Shown one piece after another: positions 12,660 to 24,307 of a stretch of DNA of 64,000 nt; the first letter of the stretch is position 1; the number at the start of each line of letters is the position of its first letter. The stretch spans positions 124,001 through 188,000 of the forward strand of contig JAHLTZ010000030.1 in assembly GCA_025786725.1 (NCBI GenBank), read 5' to 3'. The notes under the pieces were generated by a model. That model searched no databases. It was not told where the DNA came from and was given only the letters and a program-made list of their open reading frames with translations. The DNA is from Syncephalis fuscata (Eukaryota; Zoopagomycota; Zoopagomycetes; Zoopagales; Piptocephalidaceae). The position numbers and the translations under genes are program-made.

Positions 12660-13195
12660 GGTCAAATGACTATATCTACTAGTATTTTCACAGCTGAACT
12701 AGATATTCAATCTATTGAACATGATGGTGGGTAGTGAGTGACATCAGGGACTAAATAGTCATCATGATAGATTTATTATCCAGTATGCATATATCACTTC
12801 CATTCTATTACATACCACTATATATTATTCTATGATATACTAAACACATTCTATTTATAAATTTCAACTCATTATAAATCAATGAGTCAAATTCTATAAT
12901 TAATAAAGCTTGAGCTAGCAAATAGCAACCTTGAATAAAGTATGATCACACACAATGAATCAGTATAAAAAGACAAGTATACAATAGGGAAGCATAAATA
13001 ATGGCAATGAGATTATAGTGCATATAACGCAATAGGCTAACTGAATGAAGTGTACTGAAAACTACAATGAATAGAATGTATTCAGTATATGATAAAATGA
13101 TATAAATAAATAGAGGATATATTTATACTAAATAATAAATGTATGATAATAAGCATTTGGATCGCTGGTGTCACTCACCATTCAGCTCCATGTTC
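12660..13195. repeat. D-family MITE-like element, diverged copy D3
   Basis: Starts near the recurrent motif GGTCAAATGACT. The outer end reads ATGGTGGGTAGTGAGTGACATCA (near 12723) and the other end is its approximate inverse (GGTGTCACTCACCATTCAG near 13168), giving inverted ends of about 70 bp. The interior aligns by eye with the two D copies at 47.4 and 54.8 kb (TTGAATAAAG..., CATATAACGC, inner GCATATATC). No transposase is visible, so it would be non-autonomous. The right part merges with repeat A1. Confidence 0.6.
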
Positions 13196-13941
13196 ATTAG
13201 CACGAATATATAATTTAACTGTAAAGATATTTAACAAATCGCACTGAATTGTTAATAGATTATTTAACATTGGTGTAACAGCCATAACACAAATAAGCCA
13301 ACTAAATAAATTACTGGTATCATTACTAAAGTGACTAATGTGAGTGTGGCTATACCGAATACAATCCAGGTAAATGAATGACATACCAAACTACTGAAGA
13401 TTCCATTAGTATTGCTTTTATATAAAGTTACTATTTAAATATGCTAGATGTTAGAGTAGCTATAAGAAAGTGGCTGTATTTGATATTATTTATAAACAAG
13501 GTAGGCATGGCACCATGATGGAAATCAACATTACAATATAAATATCATACTAAACAGTTGACATCCATATATACACACATCCAATGATACACGAAAGCAA
13601 CAGCAATGATCATGTTTGTTAGCGGATATAAAAACAGCAACCACTGCTTGTTATAGTTGCAGACCTGTCGATAACATTCAACTGGCATGGATGGCGATCA
13701 GTGTCAATATACGTCAGCAATATGCACATATTGGATGCAGTACTAGCAAACATGCAGTTGAGCAATGTACAACAACGTGAAATATATGTTAGTGCGCACA
13801 CAATACCAACGATTAATACGATTGTTATAATCACAAAATAATAGTAGTGCCATTGCAATTGATTGTGATCAAAATGCGTGCCAATAGCCATTATATATTA
13901 AATAGTATCAATACTCTAATGCTATTCATATGCTACTAATG
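13021..13941 (-). repeat. Repeat A1 (inverted copy of 17900-18825)
   Basis: About 920 bp, nearly identical in reverse orientation to 17900-18825. It contains the 90-codon ORF at 13619-13891 (minus; starts MAIGTHFDHNQ) found in four copies in this window. A hydrophobic segment in another frame (VFGIATLTLVTLVMIPVIYL, near 13290-13360) also recurs. Together these look like broken exons of a multi-pass membrane protein carried by the repeat. Confidence 0.8.
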
Positions 13942-14158
13942 ATAAGTAATAAACCGATCATGGTATCAGTAATGTTAGTTTAGACAAAATAAACAAACAG
14001 TAATTAATTAATACACATTTGTTTTTCAATAAGCAAGTGTGTCAAATATTTAATAACAGGCAGATTTATAACAAACTAATTCATCATCCATACAATGTAT
14101 CAAAGGGCAAAGTTAATCGGTTCATGTCCCTTGGATCCATAGCAAAAGACATTTCTTA

Positions 14159-14725
14159 TTATTGTGGGCACGTAATAGTAATGTCTTTGCTAATGGTTGG
14201 TTTGTAAGCCCAGTCAATTCCCTTGATCCATAGTTTGGCTTCGATCTTGGCGGGCAACGATGTACGTGGTGGCGCACAGATGGCCACAAGACGAGCGACT
14301 TCTGGGTCGTTCTTATCGCCTTTGTAGTTAATATCGATGGGAATTGTAAGGTTATACATGTCACGCTTTGGAATATCAATATCAATCAGTGTGCCGTTGC
14401 CAATAAGCTTATCATTTGACTTGTCGTAGACGTTGGTCTCCACCTTGTTAATGGTCCAGCCAATATAGTTTCTGTTATTGATTTGAATAGTTGCGTTATA
14501 TTTGCCGGAGAACGAACTATCTGTGATACTGGGTGCGTTCACCGTGCGAATACCCAAATATTGCACGTCTGGTATGCGTGGCCAGAGGAAGAACAGCGTA
14601 AGTGCAATGCCAACCAATATAATAAGAAGTACAATGCAGCAAATGAGGCAGGTACAGCAGCAGCAAGACCGCTTATGAACCGGCTTGGATCGTTCTTGAT
14701 AGGAGAATACGGTGGGTGGTGCCAT
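14159..14725 (-). CDS. LEA2/NDR1-like single-pass membrane protein
   Basis: Intronless, 188 aa. The N-terminal cytosolic part ends in a Cys cluster (KRSCCCCTCLICC), likely palmitoylated, and runs into one transmembrane helix (about residues 29-52, IVLLIILVGIALTLFFLWPRI). The rest is an extracytosolic beta-rich domain with repeated N-glycosylation sites (NATIQI, NGTLID, NLTIPI) and a hydrophobic pattern like the LEA_2 (late embryogenesis abundant group 2) fold. Fungal members of this architecture are vacuolar or plasma-membrane proteins. The domain assignment rests on overall pattern, so it is moderate. Confidence 0.65.
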   Translation of the reverse strand: MAPPTVFSYQERSKPVHKRSCCCCTCLICCIVLLIILVGIALTLFFLWPRIPDVQYLGIRTVNAPSITDSSFSGKYNATIQINNRNYIGWTINKVETNVYDKSNDKLIGNGTLIDIDIPKRDMYNLTIPIDINYKGDKNDPEVARLVAICAPPRTSLPAKIEAKLWIKGIDWAYKPTISKDITITCPQ

Positions 14726-16041
14726 GATAGTAGTGTGTGCGTGTTAAAGGGTAGAAACAAACAATACGGCAGTTAGAAACTAATGGGTTGGTTAATGGGT
14801 TGGGTTTAAAGCGGCGAAAATATTGCGTTGGAAAGAGTTACGTGTCCTAGAGCGCAATGGGGTAGCAAGCAGCAATAATGACGCTGCAGATGAAAATGCC
14901 AAAAGCACAGACTATGCCAGTCAAGTTTGTAAATGCAGAAGTTTCAAGGTGGTTCGTACACGTAGAGTTACGTATATACGAAAGATGCACGAAAAAAGGA
15001 ATGCAAGACGAGGAACAATGCAGCAAATAGAAGAGGGCAATGGTGGCAACAGCAGTTCGAGTATAACATGGGCACCGCTTTTTATTGCCATCAAAGGTCG
15101 TAGCAATAGTGCTGAGAAAGTGGCTACACAGCATTGTTAACGATAGCAAGTGAAAAACGTGCATGCTACTATATAAAGGTAGAATAATCGTCAAAAGCAA
15201 AGGCGGTACCAAAAAATATCTATTTTTAGTAGCAAACGGAGTAAACTTTGGACGCCAAGAAACATCATAGAATTCTGATATATTCAAAAGTATTGAGTGC
15301 TATTGCAAATCTTCTCAGTGCATAAATATTTAATGCTTCTCTTTATTTGGCAAAAGAAGCACTGTTCGTGCCAAGAGATAGCATTGACCAGTATTTCATA
15401 ACCATGCAAGCTATGCTATGCAGTTTAATAAAATATGTGTTGGGCTAGCTGGAATGGGGTAATATGACGATAATTAATACGTAGCCAAGTCGAATATTAA
15501 ATGCTTGGTTCAACAGGGAAATCTAGCTATTAAAAATAATATACAGACAAAATAAGGCCTTTAGTTTGAAAATAGTTTCTGAAAGTTAAGTACCATTAAA
15601 TGGGTAATACAATATGTGTAAATATAGAATACCTATTGCGTTGCTCTTGTTGCTGCCTTTGGTATTACTTTTAAGCTAATTAACTGCCAGTACTCATTGA
15701 ATTGTTTTGTTTAGTAGCAAAGGCAGTTACTAATGAATGAATCAATAAATATTGTGTAGCACTAGTACTTAGACCATTAAAATGTAATGTTACTACTATG
15801 TAGTGAAATAGTTTAAACGAATAAATAATTGCTTATTTTTAGCAGGCAAAAAATGATATTCAATGATTTGATCGAATAAATAATGCCTATAACAAAATCT
15901 AACGTTTCATTAATAAATAGTACGGAACTATGGTTATTTACATTCGTACTGAAGTGGTAGCTGATTCAACAGCTATATCAGCGCATGGACTGGCACAGTT
16001 CCTAGTAGTAACACCATGCTGGTTTGAAAGAACCTGTGCGG
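14726..16041. other. Intergenic, no gene recognised
   Basis: Upstream of the LEA2-like gene. ORFs at 14823-15287 on both strands overlap each other and have no recognisable motif; they are probably chance openings in the leader. From 15300 the sequence is AT-rich with many stops. Confidence 0.45.
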
Positions 16042-16448
16042 TCATAGCAGGCGACCAGTGTTTAAACAACATGGATACCTCTCCTTCTCGCCAAGTCTCA
16101 TAGCAATGACTTGGCCAGAAATGTGGCATTTTGGCTTAAGTAGTGCAACACCACCAATAATCTTGTAGACATTTTCAAAAGCGCCACCACTTATGGAATA
16201 GTTTAGAATGTTATCAGTGAGATTATACACATGAATTTGATTGCAATAAAATACAATAAACTTACCAATATTTGTACAAACACATATAATGCGAAACGCC
16301 ACTTAACGTTAATCTTCCATTATATCTTATTTGTCGCCTCTTTATTATTAATAATCCAATTGTTAAAACTATACTCATGCCGATACAAAACACAGATAAT
16401 CTCTTTGAATGCTTGGCTTTAATACTTTTAAAATATTTAATTTGTAAC
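16042..16448 (-). other. Possible small two-exon membrane protein gene
   Basis: A minus-strand frame from ATG near 16448 (MLQIKYFKSIKAKHSKRL, then one hydrophobic helix SVFCIGMSIVLTIGLLII) runs to a GTAAGT donor near 16265. It joins in phase, after an acceptor near 16195, to GGAFENVYKIIGGVALLKPKC..., stopping at 16042. The protein would be about 115 aa. The splice signals are good but there is no family match, and the area is repeat-rich. May be a fragment. Confidence 0.25.
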
Positions 16449-16727
16449 ATGTTAGAAATGTAAAAATAAGCAACAGTTGCTACCACTTTACCTGTGACCT
16501 TTCATATGCGTATGTTATAATCAGCTATTAAAATTTGATGAAAACAAGCCGGTAATCAATTAAATAGATATTGTTACTATCTAGATTATTAATATTGAGC
16601 AAAATAATATTTGCTTTTAATATGTATCATTAATTAAAAGCAATAGCGATCGTGCCTTTATACTATTAGTTCTAATTGTAAAATATGCACTATATCTACA
16701 TTTAGTTTATTGATTTGATCTTATATA

Positions 16728-16879
16728 GACACCGCTGTAGGCAGTATAAAATAGAACAAGGTCAGTATATTCGCGACTATCAACGCATTATGGGCGTAAG
16801 CCAAGCCATTTGTGACGATGTATTAATCTCTTTTATTCGTTGTCGCCCATCATTGCTCAACCTGCCTATTTTACGTTAA
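16728..16879 (+). pseudogene. Orphan terminal exon
   Basis: After a clean acceptor (TTATATAG) a 50-codon frame reads HRCRQYKIEQGQYIRDYQRI, then GVSQAICDDVLISFIRCRPSLLNLPILR and stop. Composition and codon pattern look coding, but I find no upstream exon. It directly precedes repeat A2, so it may be the tail of a gene cut off by, or duplicated with, the repeat. Confidence 0.3.
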
Positions 16880-17387
16880 AATAATAACACGTGTTAGCCT
16901 TTTAATTACGTATTCATTCTTCATTAGTATTCATTGCTGTTTCGTATCTATAGCAATTATATCGTAACATTACAATGTTTATGGCTATTCTGCATTGCTG
17001 GTAAAGTGTCCATACAGGCATGCTGAATATAAACAAATAAACAGAATCAGCATGATATTCGTGCAATTAGCATAGGTATAAACAAATAGTCTATTTGCTA
17101 AACTATACTTTATTATTAAAAGCGGCGATTACTATTAACTGCATGATGTATCAACACATATAGGCATTGCCGATACTTTTATCAGCGGGTGCCAATAGCT
17201 ACATGGCAGACATTAGCATGCCGTATACCTACACGTCCTACCGGTCGTGGTGATTACATTTGATGTACACTACCATTTATGTCAATAAAGCAGACATACA
17301 CATAAATAACACATCGTTATAAAATGCGTAATCAATTATTTATCTGTGCATACCACCGTACTATTGTATACTTCATTATGCCCACAT

Positions 17388-17566
17388 AATCTTGGAGTGT
17401 CGGCACATATAAATTACGTGTTTTTGAAAAATCGTGAGAGTGCTACAAATAGAAATGGCAATATAATCGTGAGAAATGACATTTTCAAACACGTTTTGGT
17501 TGCTAGCACTTTCTCATGATTATCAAAAGCACGTAATTTATATGTGCCGACACTCCAAGATTATGT
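17388..17566. repeat. Long hairpin inside repeat A
   Basis: The left arm contains TCTTGGAGTGTCGGCACATA and continues through AAATTACGTG; the right arm is its exact inverse. Outer arms are nearly perfect for about 38 bp, and imperfect pairing continues inward. The hairpin is conserved in all three long A copies (also about 27515-27708 and 32380-32562). Confidence 0.85.
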
Positions 17567-17947
17567 GGTCATAATGAATGATATTACGTATCTCTAGTTA
17601 TATTATTAATTGAACTACAAATCGGTAAGAATTGCCTGATTTATCCAAAAAAGCAGTAATGGTTTTTATTTGCCATTTTGCCATTATAACCGCACACAAT
17701 ACCAATCGAAAGTGTATTAAATATTTAACTAACTAATTGCAGTAAACAGTCGCTTGTATGTTGGCAGCATTGATTGATGTAGCAATAACTGGCCATTGCT
17801 AGTTAGTGTACATACATTACCATCCATTATTAGCGTTGATCATGTGTCCGTGTTGTCTGGCTAGTACGACTAATAGTATAGCTGGCCTATTAAGCTATAT
17901 TAGTAGCATATGAATAGCATTGGAGTATTGATACTATTTAATATATA

Positions 17948-18220
17948 ATGGCTATTGGCACGCATTTTGATCACAATCAATCGCAATGGCACTACTATTA
18001 TTTTGTGATTATAACAATCGTATTAATCGTTGGTATTGTGTGCGCACTAACATATATTTCACGTTGTTGTACATTGCTCAACTGCATGTTTGCTAGTACT
18101 GCATCCAATATGTGCATATTGCTGACGTATATTGACACTGATCGCCATCCATGCCAGTTGAATGTTATCGACAGGTCTGCAACTATAACAAGCAGTGGTT
18201 GCTGTTTTTATATCCGCTAA
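17948..18220 (+). CDS. Repeat-borne 90-codon hydrophobic ORF
   Basis: MAIGTHFDHNQ, then a transmembrane stretch (YYYFVIITIVLIVGIVCALTY), then Cys-rich sequence. Four copies lie in the window: 13619-13891 (-), this one, 26868-27140 (-), 32943-33215 (+), differing at only one or two residues. A second frame overlapping its end (QVCNYNKQWLLFLYPLTN...) and a later hydrophobic frame suggest that it is one exon, or a frame-broken piece, of a larger polytopic protein. Whether it is expressed is unknown. Confidence 0.35.
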   Translation: MAIGTHFDHNQSQWHYYYFVIITIVLIVGIVCALTYISRCCTLLNCMFASTASNMCILLTYIDTDRHPCQLNVIDRSATITSSGCCFYIR

Positions 18221-18825
18221 CAAACATGATCATTGCTGTTGCTTTCGTGTATCATTGGATGTGTGTATATATGGATGTCAACTGTTTAGTATGATATTTA
18301 TATTGTAATGTTGATTTCCATCATGGTGCCATGCCTACCTTGTTTATAAATAATATCAAATACAGCCACTTTCTTATAGCTACTCTAACATCTAGCATAT
18401 TTAAATAGTAACTTTATTATAAAAGCAATACTAATGGAATCTTCAGTAGTTTGGTATGTCATTCATTTACCTGGATTGTATTCGGTATAGCCACACTCAC
18501 ATTAGTCACTTTAGTAATGATACCAGTAATTTATTTAGTTGGCTTATTTGTGTTAAGACTGTTACACCAATGTTAAATAATATATTAACAATTCAGTGCG
18601 ATTTGTTAAATATCTTTACAGTTAAATTATATATTCGTGCTAATGAACATGGAGCTGAATGGTGAGTGACACCAGCGATCCAAATGCTTATTATCATACA
18701 TTTATTATTTAGTATGAATATATCCTCTATTTATTTATATCATTTTATCATATACTGAATACATTCTATTCATTGTAGTTTTCAGTACACTTCATTCAGT
18801 TAGCCTATTGCGTTATATATTGTAA

Positions 18826-19965
18826 CACCCACACCGCAACTCATGTCTATTACTATATATTCATTCTACTGTACATCACTGTACTATATACTGGTCACAT
18901 ACCACTAATAAAGGGTGTCTGTTTATCATTAGCTGCATTTATTATAAGCGTCAAAGCAATGCACTTATTTTACCCACTTAAACGTATAAATAAATACTAT
19001 ACTTTTGTTGTTAGTATTACACGCTTCCTTTGATTATTCAATTAAATTTACATTAGTTAATACTAAATAAAGACAAATAAGAAGACTTTTGGAGACATAA
19101 CTTAAACCTATATTTTGCATGATATCGTTTATGTTTAATAAATGCATACCAGATTCAATAAACCGCAGCAAGATTTACTCGAGAATCTAAAGAAATGATG
19201 CACGTTTGAACTGTAAAATAATAGGATATAGCAAAGAAAACAATCGGTGGAAAGTTAACAGCGCATACAGCAGCTGTCCATGATGGCTGCGGTGGCTATA
19301 TGCTGCCAAAAACACTGTATACTCTGTTTTGCTATAGATTGCCATGGCAGATCGTACTAACAGCAGTTTAAGCAGCCTCAACAGTAGCAGATCCCACTGC
19401 CACTGTTGAGATTGCAGAGTTGCTGTTAGATGAACTGCAATTGCAGTCCATACTAAAACAAAGCAGACAACAAGATTTTAACAGCATATACTCTATATGG
19501 CATAAAAACAAGTTAGAAATGCACTTACTGTGTCAATAAAGCTGCCAACACCAATGATCAAAGTAATTAAAGCGACTTGTAAAAAAGGTCATATTAAAAA
19601 GAGCAATGCAAGTACATAGTATAAAAAGTGTTAGAGCTTAACTAATAGTCAGTCAACTACTAACAATATCTATATAGTATATATAGAGTGTACAAGTATA
19701 TGCAATGGATATATGCTGTCAAGTGTGAAGAAAGAGAAAGAGAAAGTGTGATGACGTAGATTGTGAGATGTGTAGTTAATATTAATGGAATTGTGAATAA
19801 AATCATCATTAATGCGTATTAAAGGATAAGTCAATGGATACCAAAACACTCATTATTGTAGAACGTATGTTCAATATTGATCAGTATATTAGAAAGCTTA
19901 ATTAAATATAATAAAAGTCATTTGGCCACCAAAACTACGCATTATTATAGAACATATATTCAGTA
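18826..19965 (+). repeat. Repeat C1 (inverted copy of 35885-36970)
   Basis: About 1.1 kb, running from TTGTAACACCCACACCG to the outer motif AAAGTCATTTGGCCACCAAA. The copy at 35885-36970 is its reverse complement with small indels, for example a 40-bp difference near 19275. It contains a TGCTGTTAAGGC-like short palindromic section (19370-19440) and no intact ORF. The outer motif GTCATTTGGCCACC is shared with D elements. Confidence 0.75.
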
Positions 19966-20152
19966 TAATAGCGAATGTATTAAAAGAATAAAAATCATTT
20001 AACGCCAAATGTTATCATTATAAAATAATATCCAATTAAATAACGAATTTATAAAGAAGGATGGATATTAATGAATAAAGACATATTACTATTATTATAA
20101 TCAAAAATTGATTTATTAATGTATTTGTATATACGAATAGGAAGAACATATT

Positions 20153-23100
20153 TTACCAGGCAAGCTGCTCTTGACCGTCATTACAAGCAGCATTGGCAGC
20201 TGGAGCATCGCCGCTACCACAGCCACCTTGACTGGCAGCTGCCTCGCCATTATCTTGCATAGCTACACGGAATAGACGACCGCCATAGCGTTTATACATC
20301 TCGGTAACACCGCCACCAGCCATTAGACGTTCTTCCATAAGACTTAGGCCGAATGGGAAGCGTTCACCGCCACATTCGACTACACGCTGTTTAACATCAA
20401 TACGAATATCGGCACCTTCTTGGGCCAGTTCGTAGAAACGGTCATCAGTAATAATAATGCCCAAAAGCGACATCATAGGCTGGTTACGGCCGTAGATAAA
20501 GGCATATGATCGAGCAATGACTGCTTGAATACCAGCGCCGCGCAAAGCACGTGGTGCTTCTTCACGCGATGAGCCCGAGCCAAATCCAACGCCAGCTACA
20601 ATGATGTTACGGCCTTCAGCAACGCGTGGCACAAACTCCGGTCGGAAATACTGGAAGGCATGCGTGCCCAAATCTTCATCGCTAACACCAGGCATAAACT
20701 CGGCTGGAATAATAGCATCTGTGTCGACATGGTCATCAAATCGTTGTACTTTGCCACTAATCTCTGTTTCAAATTTGGGCAATGAAGCAGCATCTTCGCT
20801 GGCACTTGATGCATTGCCGTCCGATTCAACAGCAGTGGCCAGGACAGGATTGGGCTCGGAAATAACAATAGGATCGCCCTTTTCCATCCAGATCTCCAAC
20901 ATACGTTGGTAGCGTGTTTGGTCGATAACATTAAGCAATTCACGTGGATTGCGTACTTTCATCTCAAAGCTACTGGCAGCAACAGTAGCAGCACTGGCCA
21001 AGTTACCAATCGATCCCTTGCCCATACGATTCTTGAAGTTACGGTTCTGTGAGCTAAGCCATACTTCACCTTCACCGGCACGATCAGCAGCAACAGCAAT
21101 GCAGTAAGAACAGCCTGGTGCACCAATCTCAAAGCCGCACTTTTCGTACACTTCAAGTAGGCCAAGACGGCGTAGTTTGGCAACAATAGGCACGGAGCCC
21201 GGCGTTACCTTACGTTTGCCATTAACGGATGGTACCCAGCCACGGGCCAAACCAGCTTCAAGTACCAAGGCAGCCAAAATCAAATCTTCTTCGGCTGTGG
21301 TGCAAGCACCGATGAAACAGCCATCTAACTGCATACCCGCCACTTCATCAACTGGCACAACATTATCAGGCGATGGATAAAGAGCAATCAATGAATCGAC
21401 CTTGCTAAGATCGATAACATGCGATTCGGCATATTCAGCATCTGGATCGGAACGGAAGTAAAGTGCACTATTCTTATGCTGTGGATCTTTGCGCTTAGCA
21501 ATATAGGCTGCAGTCACTTCATCCGCTTCAAAGACACCGGCAATACCGCCAAATTCGGTTGCCATATTGGAGATGGCGAAGCGAGCATCGCAGCTTAAAT
21601 GACGCAGACCAGATCCGGTAAATTCAACAGCACGTTCAAATGCTACTGTATTACGCTTCAATTCACCAAGTACGTAAAGAATGGCATCTTTTCCACCAAT
21701 ACCAAATGGCGGCCGACCAACAAAGCTATTAGATATTAATTAATTAATTAAATAATTAAGTAAATAAGTAATTAAATAAATGAGTAAGTAAATAAGTAAA
21801 TAAGTAATAATACGCTATTGCTATATATTTGCTTACCGAATTTCAACAGTTTCAGGCACTTTAAACCAAGTCTCGCCTGTAACCAATGGCATAACAACAT
21901 CGGCCGCACCAAGACCAACGGCAAATGCACCTACATTACCGGCCGAACAACTATGCGAATCAGCGCCAATAACAATCATACCAGGCTGAGCACGTTCACG
22001 ACAGAATTCGGTGTGTAAAATGGTATAGTTGGGCTCGTAGAAATCAACCAACTCAGCTTCTTTGGCAAATGATGCACTTGCTTCGATAAGCTCTCGTGGC
22101 TTTGGCTGGTCATTAATACGTGGATCGACCGTGTGGTCAATAGCAAGCCAGAAACGATCATTGCGACGAATCTTTGGTCGTTCCATTTGATCGTATGTCT
22201 TCTCCATACCTTTCCAGGTAAGTTCGCTGGCTAGTGTCCAGTCAACGCTGACACACACCATATCACCAGGCTTGACTTGGCCAGGTCCTTCCAAACCAAT
22301 AGCACCATGGCAGATAATCTTTTCGCAAAGTGTCATGGGACGACGACCAACTGGACGAGTAAGCAAAAGACCCCGGTCTTCAGCCTTGCATAGCGATTGT
22401 AGTTCTGCACGCAAAAGCTCAACAATACGGCTACCAGTTTCAACTGTCGATTTGTCGCCTGCTAAATCGCGTGTACGATAACCGTGACCACCTTCATCAA
22501 CTGGGTCAAGTACACGTCGTACAGCATTCTCAACGGCATGTGCTTCAGCTTCCATCTTCAATGAGTAGCGCAGCATCAAAGCAACGCTTAGAATGGTACC
22601 GATTGGATTGGCAATGCCTTTACCGGCAATATCGGGTGCACTGCCGTGAATTGGCTCGTACAAACCGATACCTTCACCGTTAGGAAGACCATTCAACGAG
22701 GCGCTGGGCAATAAGCCAAGGCTGCCTGGAATAACACTGGCTTCATCACTTAGAATATCACCAAACATATTCTCAGTAAGTACAACGCCGTTAAGTGCAC
22801 GTGGATTCTTGACCATAAGCATAGCAGCTGAATCAACCAGATGGTGGTCAAGTGCTACCTTAGGGAATTCCTGCGCAAATGTTTCGGTGACAATGCGACG
22901 CCACAAGCGTGATGTAGCTAGTACATTGGCCTTGTCAATGCTGTGAACAGCTAGGTGTGGGCGTTGTTGCATAGCAAGGTGGCCAGCCAAACGAGCAATA
23001 CGACGAATTTCGTCGGCGCTGTATGGCATTGTATCCAAAGCTATTAATAGCAATTATAAGCAACTATTAATTTATGAATATATTGTATTATAGCTTACCA

Positions 23101-23694
23101 TGTCCATCAATGTCACCTTCTTTATGTTCGCCAAAGTAGACACCGCCGCATAACTCGCGTACTACGGTGAATTCAGTGCCACGTACTATTTCTTCCTTCA
23201 ATGGACTGCAAGCTACCAGCGACTCACTGGCAAATGATGCTGGACGCAGATTGGCGTATAAATCAAGTGATTTACGCAATTGAAGAATGCCTTCTTCTGG
23301 TCGTGGAGTCATACCCTTGCTGGGATCGGCTGGATCAACTGGATGTGGCCATTGAGGACCACCCACGGCACCTAGCAGAATTGCTTTGGCCGATCGACAA
23401 GCCTCTAGCGTTTCTGTTGGTAGTGGGACGCCTATAAATTAAAATCAATAACAATTAAATAGACAGCTACTATTAGTAACATTTTTATTATTACACGTAG
23501 TTCAGATACTTGCCTGTTGCTTCGATAGCTGCACCACCAATTAAAGCGTGCTCAATCTTTAGTGACGTGCCTAGACGGGCACCGCGTAGCTCGTTTACGG
23601 CTTCGAGCACTTTAATTGCTTCAGTACAGACTTCAGGGCCGATGCCATCGCCCGATACGACGACAATCTTTTCTTCGCGTAAATTATTCGACAT
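20153..23694 (-). CDS. LEU2-LEU1: Fused 3-isopropylmalate dehydrogenase / isopropylmalate isomerase
   Basis: Four exons (23694-23514, 23431-23099, 23040-21837, 21725-20153) encode 1096 aa without a break. Residues about 1-387 are isopropylmalate dehydrogenase: [75 protein letters not shown]. After a linker of about 15 residues, in the middle of exon 3, the aconitase-type isomerase begins ([14 protein letters not shown]): substrate-side [11 protein letters not shown], 4Fe-4S ligands Cys714 ([10 protein letters not shown]) and Cys778/Cys781 (GCSYC), then a swivel domain from about 896 ([26 protein letters not shown]). The protein would isomerise 2- to 3-isopropylmalate and then oxidise it, steps 2 and 3 of leucine synthesis. 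No presequence, so probably cytosolic. Intron 1 has a GC donor (ACAG|GCAAGT). In yeast these are separate Leu1 and Leu2 proteins. Confidence 0.93.
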
Positions 23695-24307
23695 TTTTTT
23701 TGAATACAAGCAATGAGACCAATGACAGCAAATGAGACAAGATGCAATAGCTTACTAAGCTTGCTTTGTTTTAAAAGCAGCCACAACTAAGACCGTGCGA
23801 CTCGGAGTCAACAAATATACACGAACTTGTGCAGAACAATACAATAGAAGCCGAAGTTCAATAAGAACCGTTGTTATACGAGAACTAGCAAACAAGAAGG
23901 AGATAAAGAGGTGGGCGCTACTACTTGTAAACACCTATAGTTATACGTGCGCTATCGTCATACTTTTATACTTTGTACGTCGGAGTCCTTCAATGGGAAT
24001 ACGTATTTCTATTTGTGTGCATGTGTGTGGTGTGTGTGTGTGTGTAGAATGTTTGCTATGATGTGTTTTAATCATAGATGTAAAGATGAGATCGATAAGT
24101 ACCAATCAGACATCAGAATCAATTACCACGCTTTATCAATGATCAGCTCAGCGATATGGAAGATTGAGTAAGTGTTTATTGTAATAGATAAGAATAGTTG
24201 GTGTATTAGTTGGTTAGTAATATTAAACAAGTGAACAGTAGTAGTAGTAATAATAACAAAATACTATTATAATCATATTAGATAACTAGCAGTTTATTTA
24301 ATTAATA
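23695..24307. other. Promoter region between ILV6 3' end and the leucine fusion gene
   Basis: 613 bp. Purine-rich near 23820-23915; a GT microsatellite near 24017-24046. Overlapping short ORFs have no motifs. Confidence 0.5.
23805..23810 (-). promoter_or_regulatory. Gcn4-type TGACTC upstream of the leucine fusion gene
   Basis: The minus strand reads TTGTTGACTCCGAGTCG, about 110 bp before the start at 23694. It includes a near-inverted GACTC/GAGTC pair. A hexamer alone is weak evidence; it gains weight from similar sites before ILV6 and between ILV2 and ILV5. Confidence 0.4.

Larger units (their letters stand above)
16960..18825 (+). repeat. Repeat A2, long copy
   Basis: About 1.87 kb. Its 5' part (16960-18300) matches 31965-33300 directly and 26790-28125 inverted. 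Its 3' part (17900-18825) is the inverse of A1. It includes the 90-codon MAIGTHFDHNQ ORF (17948-18220) and the internal hairpin at 17388-17566. It abuts repeat C1 at TATATTGTAACACCC; the same A-C junction recurs inverted near 36970. Confidence 0.8.

Noticed and set aside
20601-21380. Plus-strand ORFs inside the leucine fusion gene
   Set aside because: Antisense shadows of a well-conserved coding exon.
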